A stretch of 64,000 nt of DNA, taken from NCBI GenBank assembly GCA_030544235.1, contig CM060484.1, positions 8,909,031 through 8,973,030 of the forward strand, in the 5' to 3' direction. Numbering within the stretch: the first letter of the stretch is position 1; each line of letters starts with the position of its first letter. The translations under genes and the position numbers were made by a program. Below the pieces are notes generated by a model, which was not told where the DNA came from, did no database searches, and saw only the letters and a list, made by a program, of their open reading frames with translations. Origin of the DNA: Lepturacanthus savala. Lineage: Eukaryota; Chordata; Actinopteri; Scombriformes; Trichiuridae. Shown piece by piece: positions 1 to 13,000 of this stretch.

Positions 1-1481
1 GAGTTTTCAGATTTTTGTGGAGTTCTCCTGCCCCCGGGTGGTCAATATTGCAACTTCGATGATATCCCTAAAATATAATACGTACAGCACAAGTAGGCTT
101 CAATAATCCACTTCACCAATGGTGAAAATTGTTATGAAAAACAATGCACAAACATGGATAATGTGCTTTATTATCCAATAACCATGTGGTTTATCATAGA
201 TTAGTCTTCACATGTTTATATGTATGCACCATGCCTGTGCATTGGCTGGTATATCACACCAGTGGTATTAATTACCTATCTATTAATTTATCTATGTATG
301 ATAATATGATATGATAATAGTGTGGGTTCTGAGAAAAAAAAACTCAGAAATTAATTAACTTCCTAAAATTAATAATATCTGTTTAATCCTTTTCAGATCA
401 TATCCCTGTTCATATTATTTATTTATTATAATTCAGTCACATTTTATTCTCACTTGTAATATATGTGTCCATTAATAGTTTGAGGCAAGAGACAGAGTAG
501 GACTATGTTTTATGTAGTTTGCTGCAAATGACCTTAGTGATAAGGTCAACACTGGGGCTGATAAGTCACATGACTATTTCAACCAATCAGGTAAGTATCT
601 CTAATATGGAGAATACTCTACTGGTCCTATCTGTTGTTAAAAAAGAACTATACGTCTCCTTCTTCTCATGATATTTACCTGAAGTTAAATAATCTCACTT
701 TGTCAGCACATGTAAATCACTTTTCATTACCTTCACATTGCTGTACTAATGACAGTTCTATACCAAGACCCCAGTAATACACTGTTTAATCTGCAGTTAT
801 TATCCATGAAACAGTAAATTGCTATATATTTTACAATAAATCAGTCATTAAATTATTACTGTAGTAAATCACAGATTTCAAAGAGATACTGTATTATAAT
901 ACAGTTAATCACCAATACTAAAATTACAACTAAATAATAATGTTTAATTGTTTTTTGATTATTATTTTACATTACAGACACAATACTATAAACATAAGTG
1001 CAATACTTCTACTGTAAAAAATAGTTAAAGTTACTTTATGGATAATTGGTGCCAGTTAGTTACCGTAAATTCTAAGGTAACAGTTTTACAGTGAATCAAA
1101 CTCAACTATTTATGCAGTATAACAATATAAGAGAAAAGGATTAGGCCTGAGCAATAAAATAATATCAAAATCTATTGTCAATATCCACATGATCAATACA
1201 ATAAGAAAATAGTTAAATATAATAACGATAGTTTCACTGAAGGTCTCTGTAAAAAAATAATGAACTGAATGTACATTAAAGTTCTATTATCTATATATAT
1301 AGTTTTTTTTATTTGCTATACACTTTGTGTAAAAGATAATATAATGTAATATTATGATTTTGTTACTGTTAACTATTACTATCTTGAATAGGGCTAGGGG
1401 ATATTAAAAAAGGTGTACCATTAAAATATGTATTATATGGAACAATATAGATAACTAGACAATTCCCGCGGAAATTGTGAG
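1..1481. other. AT-rich non-coding DNA, no gene seen
   Basis: No open frame or exon-like segment was recognised. A stretch around 1138-1260 begins with TTAGGCCTGAGCAATAAAA and resembles, in opposite orientation, the end of a stretch at 14330-14440; both look like decayed copies of one dispersed repeat. Just before the next element, 1470-1489 is a 20-bp near-palindrome centred on CCGCGG. Confidence 0.6.
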
Positions 1482-2701
1482 AGTTGGGGCTGGGCTCTGG
1501 GGGTGTCGGGGTCGGTGCGTGGGAATCAATTGCACCGAAACGGCGACTACGTCGCCGTGGTGACCTCCATGTGGCTTAGGATGGTGCGGGGTGTCAGTAT
1601 TATCAATCTCAGAAAGTTTGGTGACCCTGCGACCTTTAGATCCAAAGTTATTAAAAGGAACCCATGAGCCAATCAGCTTTGAGGAGGCGGGGCCCCAATA
1701 CTATGGAATCAGTTTGATTGGTCGTCAACATGATATCCACCAAGTTATATGGTTGTAGGAGGTTTAGATCCAAAGTTATTGATGAAAACCATTCAGCCAA
1801 TCAGCTATCAGCTCAGTGTCTGATCAGCCCTCTGCAGCAGCTGGGCCGTTACCATGGTGACTAACTGCTCTGCTGCATTTGAATTCATGACTAACCGACA
1901 AAATCTGGGGAGGCAGAAAGGCTATCACTGGTCGGACCACACACCGAACAAATGCTTATAATTCGAAAACCGTGAAAGTTAGAGAAAAAATGATCATATT
2001 TTCTGAGAGAAAACCCTCGCCCGGTCGTAGTGATATAATTTTTATTTCTGTAACTTGAAAAATGTGCCCACGGGAGCAGTTTAAAAAGTAGGAAGATTTG
2101 GAAAATCCAGGTTTTTCAAATTCAAATTTAATATGGGACTTAATGGGAGCAAAAGGGGGACCAAGCTGCGCTTGGAGGCTCATAGCGAGAAAACCGCTGA
2201 ACTTTCAGCTTGGATAGTGATATTGGAGCGATCAGGACAGTCGGGCCTACGTTTTGATGTAAAAATTATTGAGGTGCGGTTAAAATTGTGGCTACACCGG
2301 CAATTTATAAATTTATTTTTCAGGGTCATTTTTTCTCCCTCTACACTCTAACGATGACATCACCCACTCTAGCCTCCCGGGGCTCTCCCATCCGGAATGA
2401 ATGGGGCCAAAATTCCGAACGAAAACTGCGACTACGTCGCCATAGTAACGGGAATCTCTGAGAAAAGTCATACCACACCATTCCCGGCCGAGCCGGTCGT
2501 TTTGATATATATATTGTCAGGGTTTTCTCAAAAACCTAGGAGGAGAAGCGAGCCAAACTTTTTACGGAAGAATAAAGATAGATATAAATAATATAGGTGT
2601 AGGATTACAAGAGTTGGACTGGCTTCGCCAGTCCAACTCACCCCCAGTGCATTGTTCAATGCTCTGGGGGTGAGTTGGACTGTGCTACGCCAGCCCCAAC
2701 T
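1482..2701 (+). mobile_element. unclassified hairpin-rich interspersed element
   Basis: The two ends carry a 12-bp inverted repeat, AGTTGGGGCTGG at 1482-1493 and CCAGCCCCAACT at 2690-2701. GC content is higher than the flanks. Inside are two copies of the motif GCGACTACGTCGCC (near 1544 and 2430) and a duplicated segment starting TAGATCCAAAGTTATT (near 1637 and 1765). The right end folds into a compound hairpin. A truncated copy of the right ~190 bases lies inverted at 48660-48790, which shows that the right end is dispersed. No transposase frame is visible; open frames of 64-75 codons look random. Family unknown; a non-autonomous DNA element is the simplest reading. Confidence 0.5.
2629..2682. 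repeat. compound perfect hairpin at element end
   Basis: A 19-bp perfect stem starts CAGTCCAACTCACCCCCAG at 2629 and closes at 2682. Inside it, after one T-T mismatch, GCATTG and CAATGC pair around a TT loop. The left part of the stem also pairs with the bases just upstream: GTTGGACTGGC and GCCAGTCCAAC around TTC. Two mutually exclusive folds are therefore possible. It is part of the 1482-2701 element. Confidence 0.8.
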
Positions 2702-3239
2702 AATTAATGATGATTTGAATCATTTTAATTTTTTAATATGTAAATGTAGGGGCCAGCAATATAGCTAGAGCATATATAAAATATTTCATATCAGTGGTGA
2801 TGATTATTGATCATTTTTAATTATCTATTTGACTGAGTGTAATCACTTTATATGAAACATGATTTGTCTTTTTTCTGTCAAATGGCTGTTTGATTCAACG
2901 ATTGCTCCATTATCAAGGGATCTAAGATGTTTATGAGCCAAGGAGGGAGCAGCATTGTTTTGTTTTGTTTTCACACAAATGTAAAATATTAAAATCCTCA
3001 TCTGAAAATAATCAAAAATGTAAAATAAATATAGTGGAGTAGAAAGTATAACATTTCCATCTCTAATGTAGTGTAGTGGAAGTTTAAAGTAGCAGCAGAT
3101 GGGTATACTCAAATAAAATAAAAGCATTACTTGAGTAAATGTACTTTCCACCACTTTTTAAAAAATATTTAAAACTATAATAAAAAAATACAAATAAAAA
3201 ATATTTGTTTGTTTAATTTATTGACGTGGCTTTGATCCT
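2702..3239. other. AT-rich upstream flank of fam102a
   Basis: No gene recognised. It contains A/T runs and a short stretch near 2890-2930 that resembles part of the repeat seen at 14370-14420. Confidence 0.5.
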
Positions 3240-3485
3240 ATTCTACGCCCCCGCGCGCGCGCGCGCACATCTGCTGTGATTTGTGGACGGTCCCTAACCG
3301 GCCCCGTGAGATGTGAGACGTTCACGGAGCCTCTCCTGACCGACTCTGTTGTTGAACTCTGGTGGAGAGGGAAGAGTTCGTGAAGATGCATTGAAAGCTG
3401 AGAATCTGCAAAGTTCCCCAGACCCCGGCTTTACTCTTTTCCTTTTTTTTTACCGAGTACGAGGAGCAGCAGACCGACGGGAACG
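3240..3485 (+). promoter_or_regulatory. fam102a: putative fam102a promoter and first non-coding exon
   Basis: This is the first GC-rich, CpG-bearing stretch after 3 kb of AT-rich DNA, with a CG dinucleotide run at 3252-3266. It ends in a good donor, GGGAACG then GTGAGT, at 3485/3486. A matching acceptor TATTCCAG precedes the exon that begins near 3855 and holds the fam102a start codon. The transcription start cannot be placed exactly. Confidence 0.55.
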
Positions 3486-3874
3486 GTGAGTAAAAGCGAA
3501 GCTTCACCGGGAGTTTGTGTAATACGAAAGTTATAAACGAGTCGCCGAAGCTGTTCTGGTGTTTGCGTGGCAGCTGTCTGCCCTGGGAGAGTCTATTCAT
3601 GTTGGAGAAAAAGACGAACGACCACACGTATTATTGTCTAAAACCATCATTCAAAAAAGAAAAAAAAAACCTCACGTCATTAGCCGACACTTGTGTTCTT
3701 AACCAACATGATGGTGTTGCCATATATTGCAATGTAGTGAAGAAAAAAGACCGCAGGATTTCTACAGCAGTCATTGCTGCACAAACCTTTCACATTCACT
3801 TACCAATGAAAGGCAGCTCATATCGTTTCTAACAGCCTTCTTTTCATATTCCAGGTCTAAACGACACTACAGAA

Positions 3875-3919
3875 ATGATTAACCCAAAGGCAAAGAAGGA
3901 TTTCCAACCTCCACTCTGA
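3875..3919 (+). CDS. short upstream ORF in fam102a leader
   Basis: A 14-codon frame (ATG at 3875, TGA at 3917-3919) lies in the presumed 5' UTR part of exon 2, about 65 bases before the first in-frame fam102a ATG. It may dampen translation, but there is no evidence beyond its position. It could be chance. Confidence 0.3.
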   Translation: MINPKAKKDFQPPL

Positions 3920-4010
3920 AGCCAAATACACACCCATTTGTCTTTATTGTTGTTGTTCTCATTCATTTGGTGCTCACCCTGCCATGAGCACACTCCAGCA
4001 GCTGGGAACA

Positions 4011-7000
4011 ATGTCCTTTCTGATGAAAAAGAAGAAGTTTAAGTTTCAAGTCCATTTCACGTTGGAGGAGCTTACAGCAGTGCCTTTTGTCAACGGGGTG
4101 CTTTTCTGCAAGATCCGGCTGATTGATGGCGGGGACTTTGCCATCCTGTCATCCAGGTATTTACAACGACTTTTACACGTCCTTATTGTAAACCCGGGTG
4201 TATATGTATTGACACCTTTGGGCGTTCAGCTTCCAGGCGAAAAGTAACCCGACTTTTGCTCCTGCGGATCTTTAATTCAACAGTTTCACTAGTTGATACT
4301 TTGCTGTTTTCTACAAATAGAGCTGGAGGGGATTATGTAGACCCACTCCGTTTCAAAGGATTCGCCACTTGTTTGTTGATGGCTTCACCTCAGATAAGGG
4401 AGGGGATGCATGGTGACAGCTGTAAAACTGGTACGAAACTGCACGTCTTGCAGGTTTAACCTTTAGTAGCCTACACTTTGTGTTATTCCTGGGAAAAGTT
4501 GCTCCACCCTGTCCCACATTCGCATTGGGTGCTGCCCAGTGTCGTCTCTTGAGCCTGAGCCGCTCTGCCGGAGTATGTTGAGAGTAAGTGTGCGCAAGGG
4601 CCTCTGGGCGAAGTAGTGGAGGGAGTCAGGAACGATATTCGTTCGCTCTCTTGTTGGGATTCAAACTGGCGACCTTCCAGTCCCCAGCTGGCTTCTCTAA
4701 ACCGGAGAGTAGAGGTTGCATGGTTGGTTGGCTAAAACTACAAACACACAGTGACGATTTCTCTGTTTTAAAAGAAAATAGTTCAGATGAAAACTGCTCC
4801 CAGCGAGGTCTGTGGATTACTCAAAGTTGCTGTTGGTGTTTTTAAAGCTGATTCTCAACTGTGCTAAAGCAGAGTTTGACATATAAACCCATATAAATGT
4901 CAGTGAGAACATTATTTTTTGTAGTTTACGTGAAATGACCCTTTGATTATAAGATATGAGTGACATGATATATCAAAAGGCCCCAAAGAATAATGAATAG
5001 AATGGAAATAAGTGGCCTTTTTCCCATAGATTCTTCCTGACACTTGTCGATGCAGTGGAGACAACACAATTGGTGAACTGAACAGAGCAGTTCAACTAAA
5101 TCATGTGGCTGATAAGTGGAACACAGTGGAAGTGGGAGCTGTCACGTTTATTGAGGATGTTGGGTAATGTGGTGCATGAGTTCTGGTGAAGTTCCTCAGA
5201 AGTGGGAGTGAGCGCACTCAGGCCACAGCTGACGATGAAATGTGACTTTGGTGATGTGAAATCACCTTTTTCTCCAATGACGACACTACTGAGGAACTTT
5301 ATGTGAAGGAGTCGTGAGTCACACACTGCAACAACCAACATCTTCAAGTAGCCTGAAAGCTGGCAAGTCCACAGTGGTTCTGTCGATATTTGTTCACTTT
5401 AAGGTGTTAAGGTACCATATCCCCCATGGGCCTCTTAGTTGGGGTAAAAGTGGACCTGAAAACCGATGAATGAATGAATCGGGCCCTCTAGTTAATTGGT
5501 TTTATAATGTAATATGGCGTCAAATATATTGAAAACATCACGTGAGAGTTAACTTTGTGCCACTAGACATTCTAGGGGCCTCCTATTGGAGGCGCAAAAT
5601 GGTTTCGTGCATCCAAAGACAGCGTAACATCAGTGAGCTCAGATTGAATAGAGGCCAAATGCATCAATTCAGGTGGCGATTGTGAGAACAAGTCAATATA
5701 ATCTGTTGTATCTTAAAATCCTATTTGTTTTCGCTTGTTTGCCTAGCATGGATATGGGCCCCTAGAATTTGGTGCTACACCCCTGCAATACCTGGGGTCT
5801 GACTAGTACCTGGAACAACAATTATTAATTTCAGTAGCCTCCTATTTAGTGACAAGTCACCTCTATACAGTATCTCCATATTGGTTTAATAGAACAAGGA
5901 GTGTCTTAAATCATAGCTTGGGATTTCTACATAGGCAGCCATTGTTTTTGTACAATTAGGAAAATCATCTTGCAGAGATTATGGTGTTTTTTACTTGAAA
6001 TAGTTATGCAATTTACTACTCAACAATAACTTGACCTTGGACATGTAATTGTCCTCTAACAGGAATCGTAAAAAAACATTTTGCTTATTTGATTTCGCTC
6101 CAAGAGAAAGATGAGAGGATTGATATCAAAAGAGTTTCAGAGCTGGAGTCAGGATGCGGTCAGCCAACTCAGTCTGCATGTTAGTTAGCTTTAGAGGTGG
6201 TGGGAGGCATTTTCCCACTTTAGACAGAACACCTACTTCCATTCGCTATTGCTAAAATAGGCTAATCCCCTCCTGGCTCCAACTCTACCTAACGCACAAA
6301 AGCAGGTTTAATGTTGTCACCCCTGAACAGAAAGTGTTGAACTATTCCTTAAACAGATGTCAACTCTGATCTAAACAAGGCAGGTTTCAAACCGGTGCAC
6401 AGTGATTTTCATACAAAGTGAATAGAAACCAGTGGCTGCCGGGGAAATATGGTCGGCAGATTATAGCAGCACTTTGCAAATCGAGGAAAGACAGAACCCG
6501 TTGAAAGACAGAATGTTGTACGCCCAGCTGAGGATGGAAACAAGCAGAATAAATATCAGATAAGGCAACAGGGATGAAATGAATTAAAGTTTATAGAAAA
6601 GGCTTAGAATGAAAGTATGACTCATTCGCTCCTCATTGGAGCTGCAGAGTGGAAGCTGTGTCACGTTTGTTTTTTAACCAGGACACAGAAGCAATCAGGA
6701 GGTTCCTGTATGAAGGTCAACAGTTTAGACGCATAACTGGGCCGAGCAGTGCAATAATAATAATAATACATTTAATTTGGGCTGCATTTTCATTTATAGT
6801 GCTGGTATTAATAATATAGAACACAGTATAAATCCAATAGTAACATGAGTTAAGATAACGGTTTTTTAGGTCTTTGTTAAGGGTGCTTAGGAAGCGTATA
6901 TTTGCCTTGATGCTAATTCCATAAATTGCCCAACATGCAATTAATGTCATGTGCTACACCTACAGATGACACTTTTTGATAGAAAAAGTACATAGGAAAC

Positions 7001-10000
7001 AACATAAAGTTCAAATAGGAGTTTACAGACTTGGTAGCATGGCTGAAGATTGTTTTTTTTATTTTTATAAATCATCATTGCTGATAAATTCTCTCTCAGC
7101 TCAATGAATGGGTCGGATCTCCTTTTTGTAGTTGATTTGTAGTCGTGGTTAACTTCTCTCTTAAAGTTGTTAGATATACAGTCTTGTACTTGACTTTTCT
7201 CATTGAATCGATCCAACCAACAGCAACAAAAAAAAAGTAGAACTGCCAGAAATAACCCAAACTTCTTTTGCTCCTGATTCAGCCAACCATTAAAGGATAT
7301 GGTTGGCTGAAGGCTATTTTCAATATTTGACTTATTGTGTGCAGAGCCAAACCGACAATGAATTGATCCCCTTACAAGTCTCGTGTGTGTGTATCCAAAG
7401 CCTGACATATCCTCTTCCTCAGCGAGACACACACATGTTCCTTCACCACGAAGATTACAGCCCCGGAATTTCGTTTAGAAACGGATCCAAGGAGTAATAA
7501 CAGCGATCACGTTTTCAGTCTCCGGACAGATAATCCTTTAAATTATAAACGGTAAAAAAACAAGACTTTGACACCTGCCTAATGAACGCAGATTGTGTGA
7601 GTGTTTTTTTTAGTTTCATTATCTCAAACCTCTAATTTCCATCGATTCTTCATGTTATAATTCAGTGCACCAGCGTTCAGATGTCTCACACGTGTGTTTA
7701 TCCTAAATCAATCACGTTGGCCTCAGCCGATATTCTTACTCAGCATAGTGCGGTGGTGGAGGTATGCTGGTGGTGGGCGAGGCTCATGGCTTGACTTTTG
7801 AATTGAGGAGAACTCAAGAGCAGCTAAGAAGCTGTTTCTAGTTGCAGTAATAGCTCTAGAAAAGGGAAGTGTAACCAGTCTGATCTTATAGTCTCCAACT
7901 AAGCGAGTCTGCTCAGTCTCCTCTCTGCTAAGACAAGAAATTAAGGGTTTTCTGTTTTCTTTCACTATTTAGTGTCAGGTGTTTTGTGCAGTAATGGGTG
8001 AACCTGCTTAATCTAGATAGTTGCTCATGTGTTCTAAGTCAAATGAAGTGTAAAACATGCACTGATATTAAGAGGCGATGTAACTCTGATCACTTTTCCG
8101 CGTCGTCTTTGTTTTCGGAGCTGGAAATCTCTTCAAAGATGCCAGAAAAACAACAATGCTGCTCCTCTGCGTCACCCTGTTATCACTAACTTGAGCAAAT
8201 CAGCCTGTGTCAACTTTGTGCCACGTATGACCTGTGAAAGTAGCACTTCCCCCACAATGTGTCAAATAAAGTAGTGTAGGCCTGAAAGGTGACTTTAAAA
8301 TGGTTGTACTGACAGTGGAGCTATTTTTTTTGTTTTGAACAGTCTAACAGCTCCTGTGAAGTAATCTCCAGCTCCACTGTCCGTCTGAATAAGGCTGAAT
8401 CAGTGTTACTTAAATAAAAATCATGCATTTGTGGTTCAGTCATGACAGATTACCTGTAGTTCATTGATTTTTTTTTTCTAAATGATGCAATTTCTTGCAT
8501 GTGATTTATTCATTGACTGTCACCTTTGAATCAGAAATGCAACCCCTTTGAGGCATCAACCTGTTGCACTGTCAGGCTTATGAAAATGATTCATTAATTA
8601 TTATTACTATAGGAAACAACATAGACAAGACAACACATTAATCATGCATTAAGCAGTTCTGAAAGTTTGAATTAGTGATGGATAGTAGAGACAGAAGGTT
8701 GACATCAGAGGACTGGGTCCTGGTCATGGAGGGGCTTTTTGAGTGAGAAGAAGTGCAAAAATGCAGAATTCTGAATGTACTTGAGTTCATTTAAGACTTT
8801 GGATGATGTGCCATAAAGAACACAGCCGAACAAGGCAAGCCTGGAATGCGATGAAGGCATGGATCAAAGTTTCAGCAGCAGAGAAGGATAGTGATCGACA
8901 TGCTATGTTTTTCTTTTAGGTGGAGACAGGAAGTTCTGGTGATTTGATTGATGCACTGTTGAGAGTAGGGTTATCATGGTGAATCGGCGTTGGCTCCTCG
9001 GGAACGGCACCTTAAAGAGACAGTAGCCGAAGCGGCATGTTTCAGACTGGTCCTCCAGGAAGTGCACTGATATTCCGGTAAAAGTATATATACTTGTAAA
9101 TGTGTGTGATACACTCCCTTTTTAGTTGAGCAAGAGTCCAGAGACCGCTCCTTTCAGTCCCAACCTTTATGTTCCTCCATCCACCTGCTAACTAAAGAAG
9201 CTTTGCATCATACTCTACCAGTTACCAGATTTAATAATTAATACAAAATACACACATGAACATATAGCTGCCAACCAAAATACACACATTCGCTAGATGA
9301 ATGTCACTTCACATTATCGAAAAAAGTAATGGCCTGCTTAGGAGATTTTAAATGCGAATGAGTGTTTGTATGCCTGTGTGAGGCTCATGTTAGGCTCATT
9401 TTCAACGGTCTCATTCCTCAGATTCCTCCACCAGAAAAAAAAGACAAGAGGCAAACCAATGGGAAGGCAGAGTTTGTTAAGTGGGAGTTTTTAACCCAAA
9501 CACATTTGTAACAGCACTTTCATGTTCTTGCAAAAAAAAATCATCACGTCCACTTGACACAAGTATTTCCTAGACTTTGCAAGCAAACAGGCGCAGATCC
9601 TGTACGGTAATGTGGTGCAAGAGGGAAGACACAGTCAGGGCAGAGCACAGGAGGAATCATGGAAATGTTGAGGCGCAGGAAAAGTTGTATCAGGCCATGG
9701 CCTTAAAATACATTTGAAAAAGCCTGCTCACAAACTGAATAAACCATTTAGTTTTACTGCATTCATTCAGTACTCAACATAACAGATATGCTGCAGTAAT
9801 GTTTATCACCTTTTGCCTTGGGCCTCATTCGCTATCAGTGCATACAATCTTTGTTTAAATTCTTACTCTGCAAAAACATTCAGAGCTGCCTCAGACAACT
9901 GATGAAGATCTCACTGTCTTTAAAAACACATCTTTTAACTTGGATAGCCTAAAAAACACATTCATTAAAAAATGTTACAATAGACAAACAGAATTTAACT

Positions 10001-13000
10001 GTTAATTTAGTAATGCTTCAGGCAGAGTAGTTGTCCACCAATCCCAGCTCTTTCACGTGTCCTTGGGCAAGAAATTGCAACCACTAGCAACACCATTGAT
10101 GGGTGATGACATGGCAACAACTTAATGACTTTGTTAGTTCGTTTACAGCTGTCAACCATGTGTCTGTGGCGGGGGGTAGGGGGTCATGCGCTCATATACC
10201 GTAAGAAGTATCTCCCTGTTCCTGTACAGCAAGTTTCAAAGTGTTTATTCGTCGTGTGCACATAAAAAACAGGTTCCTTGCACAAGGGAATTCTTACTTA
10301 TCTTCCCACAGTGAACGCCAATGTACAACACGTACTAAAATGACGCTGATTCAACGTGTTTCTCCGTCTCGTGCTGGATTTCAAGGTTCGACTCCCCAGT
10401 CAGGACAAAGATTACTTGCCTTCATGACTTCAGCATGTCCGTTTGGTCTTTCAAGTGCACTCAAACTGTAATTACCATATTTATATCTGAGCTTCAAGGC
10501 AGCGGCTCTATCCTGCTCTACCTCAATGACATATGCAGGCACACCCTTGACGTATACAATGACAGGTTTTTGTCTGTCAGAAGTTATGACTTATGATAAA
10601 TTACTTACTGTGCACTTTTTCCTGTGTAGTGTAACGACCTGGGCATGCCACTGTGATATGTGTTTATAAATAAACTAAAATAAGAGTGTGGTTCTCCTCT
10701 GAAAGAAGAAAAGACGGCAACACTTTTCTTATGAAGTTTAGTGTGTGGTTTTTGAGATATGTTACAATACTTTCATTACGTTGGCAGGATCGGTGCAGGA
10801 AGAAACGGGACAACTGAGCTTTGAATTGTAACAAAAGTGCTGGGAAGCAACATGAGGAGGAGCACCATGATACAGAGCTTTACACTATAATGGAAGTTCT
10901 GCTCCAGGGTAGTGCTGTGAAGTCTATATGGGTCTACCTCTACCATGATTGCCACTGTTAGTCATCTATAGTATATTAGTGGTTTTGTATATGAATATTA
11001 TGCTTTCCTTACCCACTCTCCCCTAACATAGTACTGCTGGGAGACTTTAATATTCATATGAACAGTATCAGCAACACTTTGACAAGGAACTTCTTAAATA
11101 GTTCTGAACTGCAGCAATATCCTGACTGTTCTGGTGTCACTCCTGCTGACTGTACTGCAGCGTTTCTCCCCATATCTGATCACACGTTAATATCATTCTA
11201 TGTCAATTTTGCACTATCAAAAACAAAGTTATGCAATATTTCATTCCACAACATCAAGGATATTGATTTAAACAACCCGTCCAGACACATTGACAGCCTG
11301 CCCAGTGTAAATGTTCTATCCGTCCCCGGTGAACTTGTTTCTCATTATAATGATGGTCTCCATAGTCTTCTATAAACGCCCTGGCTCCTCTTAAAACCCG
11401 GACTGTTTCCTTCACACATTCCTCCCCATAGTTTACACCGGAACTACGGCAGCTCAAAGTTAAAGGCCGTCAACTGGAGCGTCTCTGTAAGAAAACGGGA
11501 CTTGCTGTTCACAGTGGAATGTACAACAACCACATTATTCATCACAAGGACACTCTATCCACAGCAGAGTCCACCTACTATGCAGGCCTGTTCAGCTCAG
11601 GTGAAGAACACACAGGGGCCCTATTCTCTATGGTCAACAGGATACTCTGACCACCTGAGTCCCTTTGCCCCTCATCTACTCTCAATCGCTTACTGTAATT
11701 CCTTAATGACATTTTTTAATTCCGGAGTAGACAAGCTCCACCAGCAACTGACTTTTAACGACTCCCACTGCTCATGTTCTCCAGTTCCCCCCAGCCACTT
11801 GCCTTCATTTTCTTGTTTGAAGATTTCCTGTTGCTGAAACAACTGACTCTTTTGGAAATCCAAGCCATCTTCCTGTCATCAGACCTAATCCCTACTGCTC
11901 TCGTAAAAGCCTGTCTATCTCTCCAATATCAGGTGTAAAATAACTCCTAGACTCAAGAATCCTGGTGCTGATCCCAACAATTAAATCACTTTCATCAGTG
12001 ATTGTTATCAGCCAACAATATCTGGTATTTAAAAAGCTTGTATTGGTCACCACATCACGACTGACCCTTATAAGCAGCCATGGAGGTTGTAACCAAGCAG
12101 CCATGTAAAGCATGGCTTCATGGCGAGAGAAAGTGTGGCTTGTATCTACCTGCAGCACAATGGTATGTTTTGTGAATGCGGGCTGGGCTGTAAGAAAAGA
12201 AGTGGCAAAACCTGTCTGGTCATTTTTCTGGCTCTCTCCCTCTGGGCTTGTTTTTTTAAGAGCTATAAACTTCAAGTCGTCCTTCAGACTCAGCGGGAAA
12301 AGCCGCTTTGACTAAGTTAATGGAGGAAAAGAATGCACAAATTATATTAGATTCAACATATATGGGTAAGGAAAGTAAAAGGTATCGTACATGATATGAT
12401 TGTGACTTTCTCATTATTATAGTATGAATGCCACTTAAACATGTGAAGTAGGAAAAGGAGATGTAAGGAGAATGGAACAAGAAGAGCACAACAAGGCTTA
12501 AGGACCTTGAATCTGTCCCAACATGTTCCAACATGGAGAAAATCTGCCTTATGATCAGTGACATTCTTTACATATGAGCAGACATTAATTTTAGTGTATC
12601 TCAGAAAGTTGGTCTTCTTTGGTGTTTGAAAATGAAGGTTAAGAACTAAGCAGCTAAAAACATCTCGTTAATGCTCGGGATTAATCTGCGAAAAACATTT
12701 TACCGTGAACTATGGTGTCAATTCTAGTGATAAACCATGAGAATTATCACCAGACTCTGTTTTGGCCCTGACCATTATCTATTAAGGACTCAGTTTGACA
12801 TTTATTTGCTATTCAAAGATCAATTTTTGAGATAAGGTTTGAGTTTATTGATCCAATGCTACTCTGATGGGTCCTATATATACATCACTGGTGCACAAAC
12901 ATACATTGATTGACTAATAACATCTTTTGAATAAAATTTAATTTCCAGACAACCAGCGTTAAACTAAAGAAGAATTGCTTTTATTGCTTAAATTCTCATT

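Noticed and set aside
2597..2705. Bacterial-type terminator or riboswitch
   Set aside because: The hairpin belongs to a dispersed eukaryotic element; the window is vertebrate nuclear DNA.
11058..11837. Frames of 105 and 111 codons as possible host genes
   Set aside because: They contain L2-type LINE signatures and are broken by frame changes.
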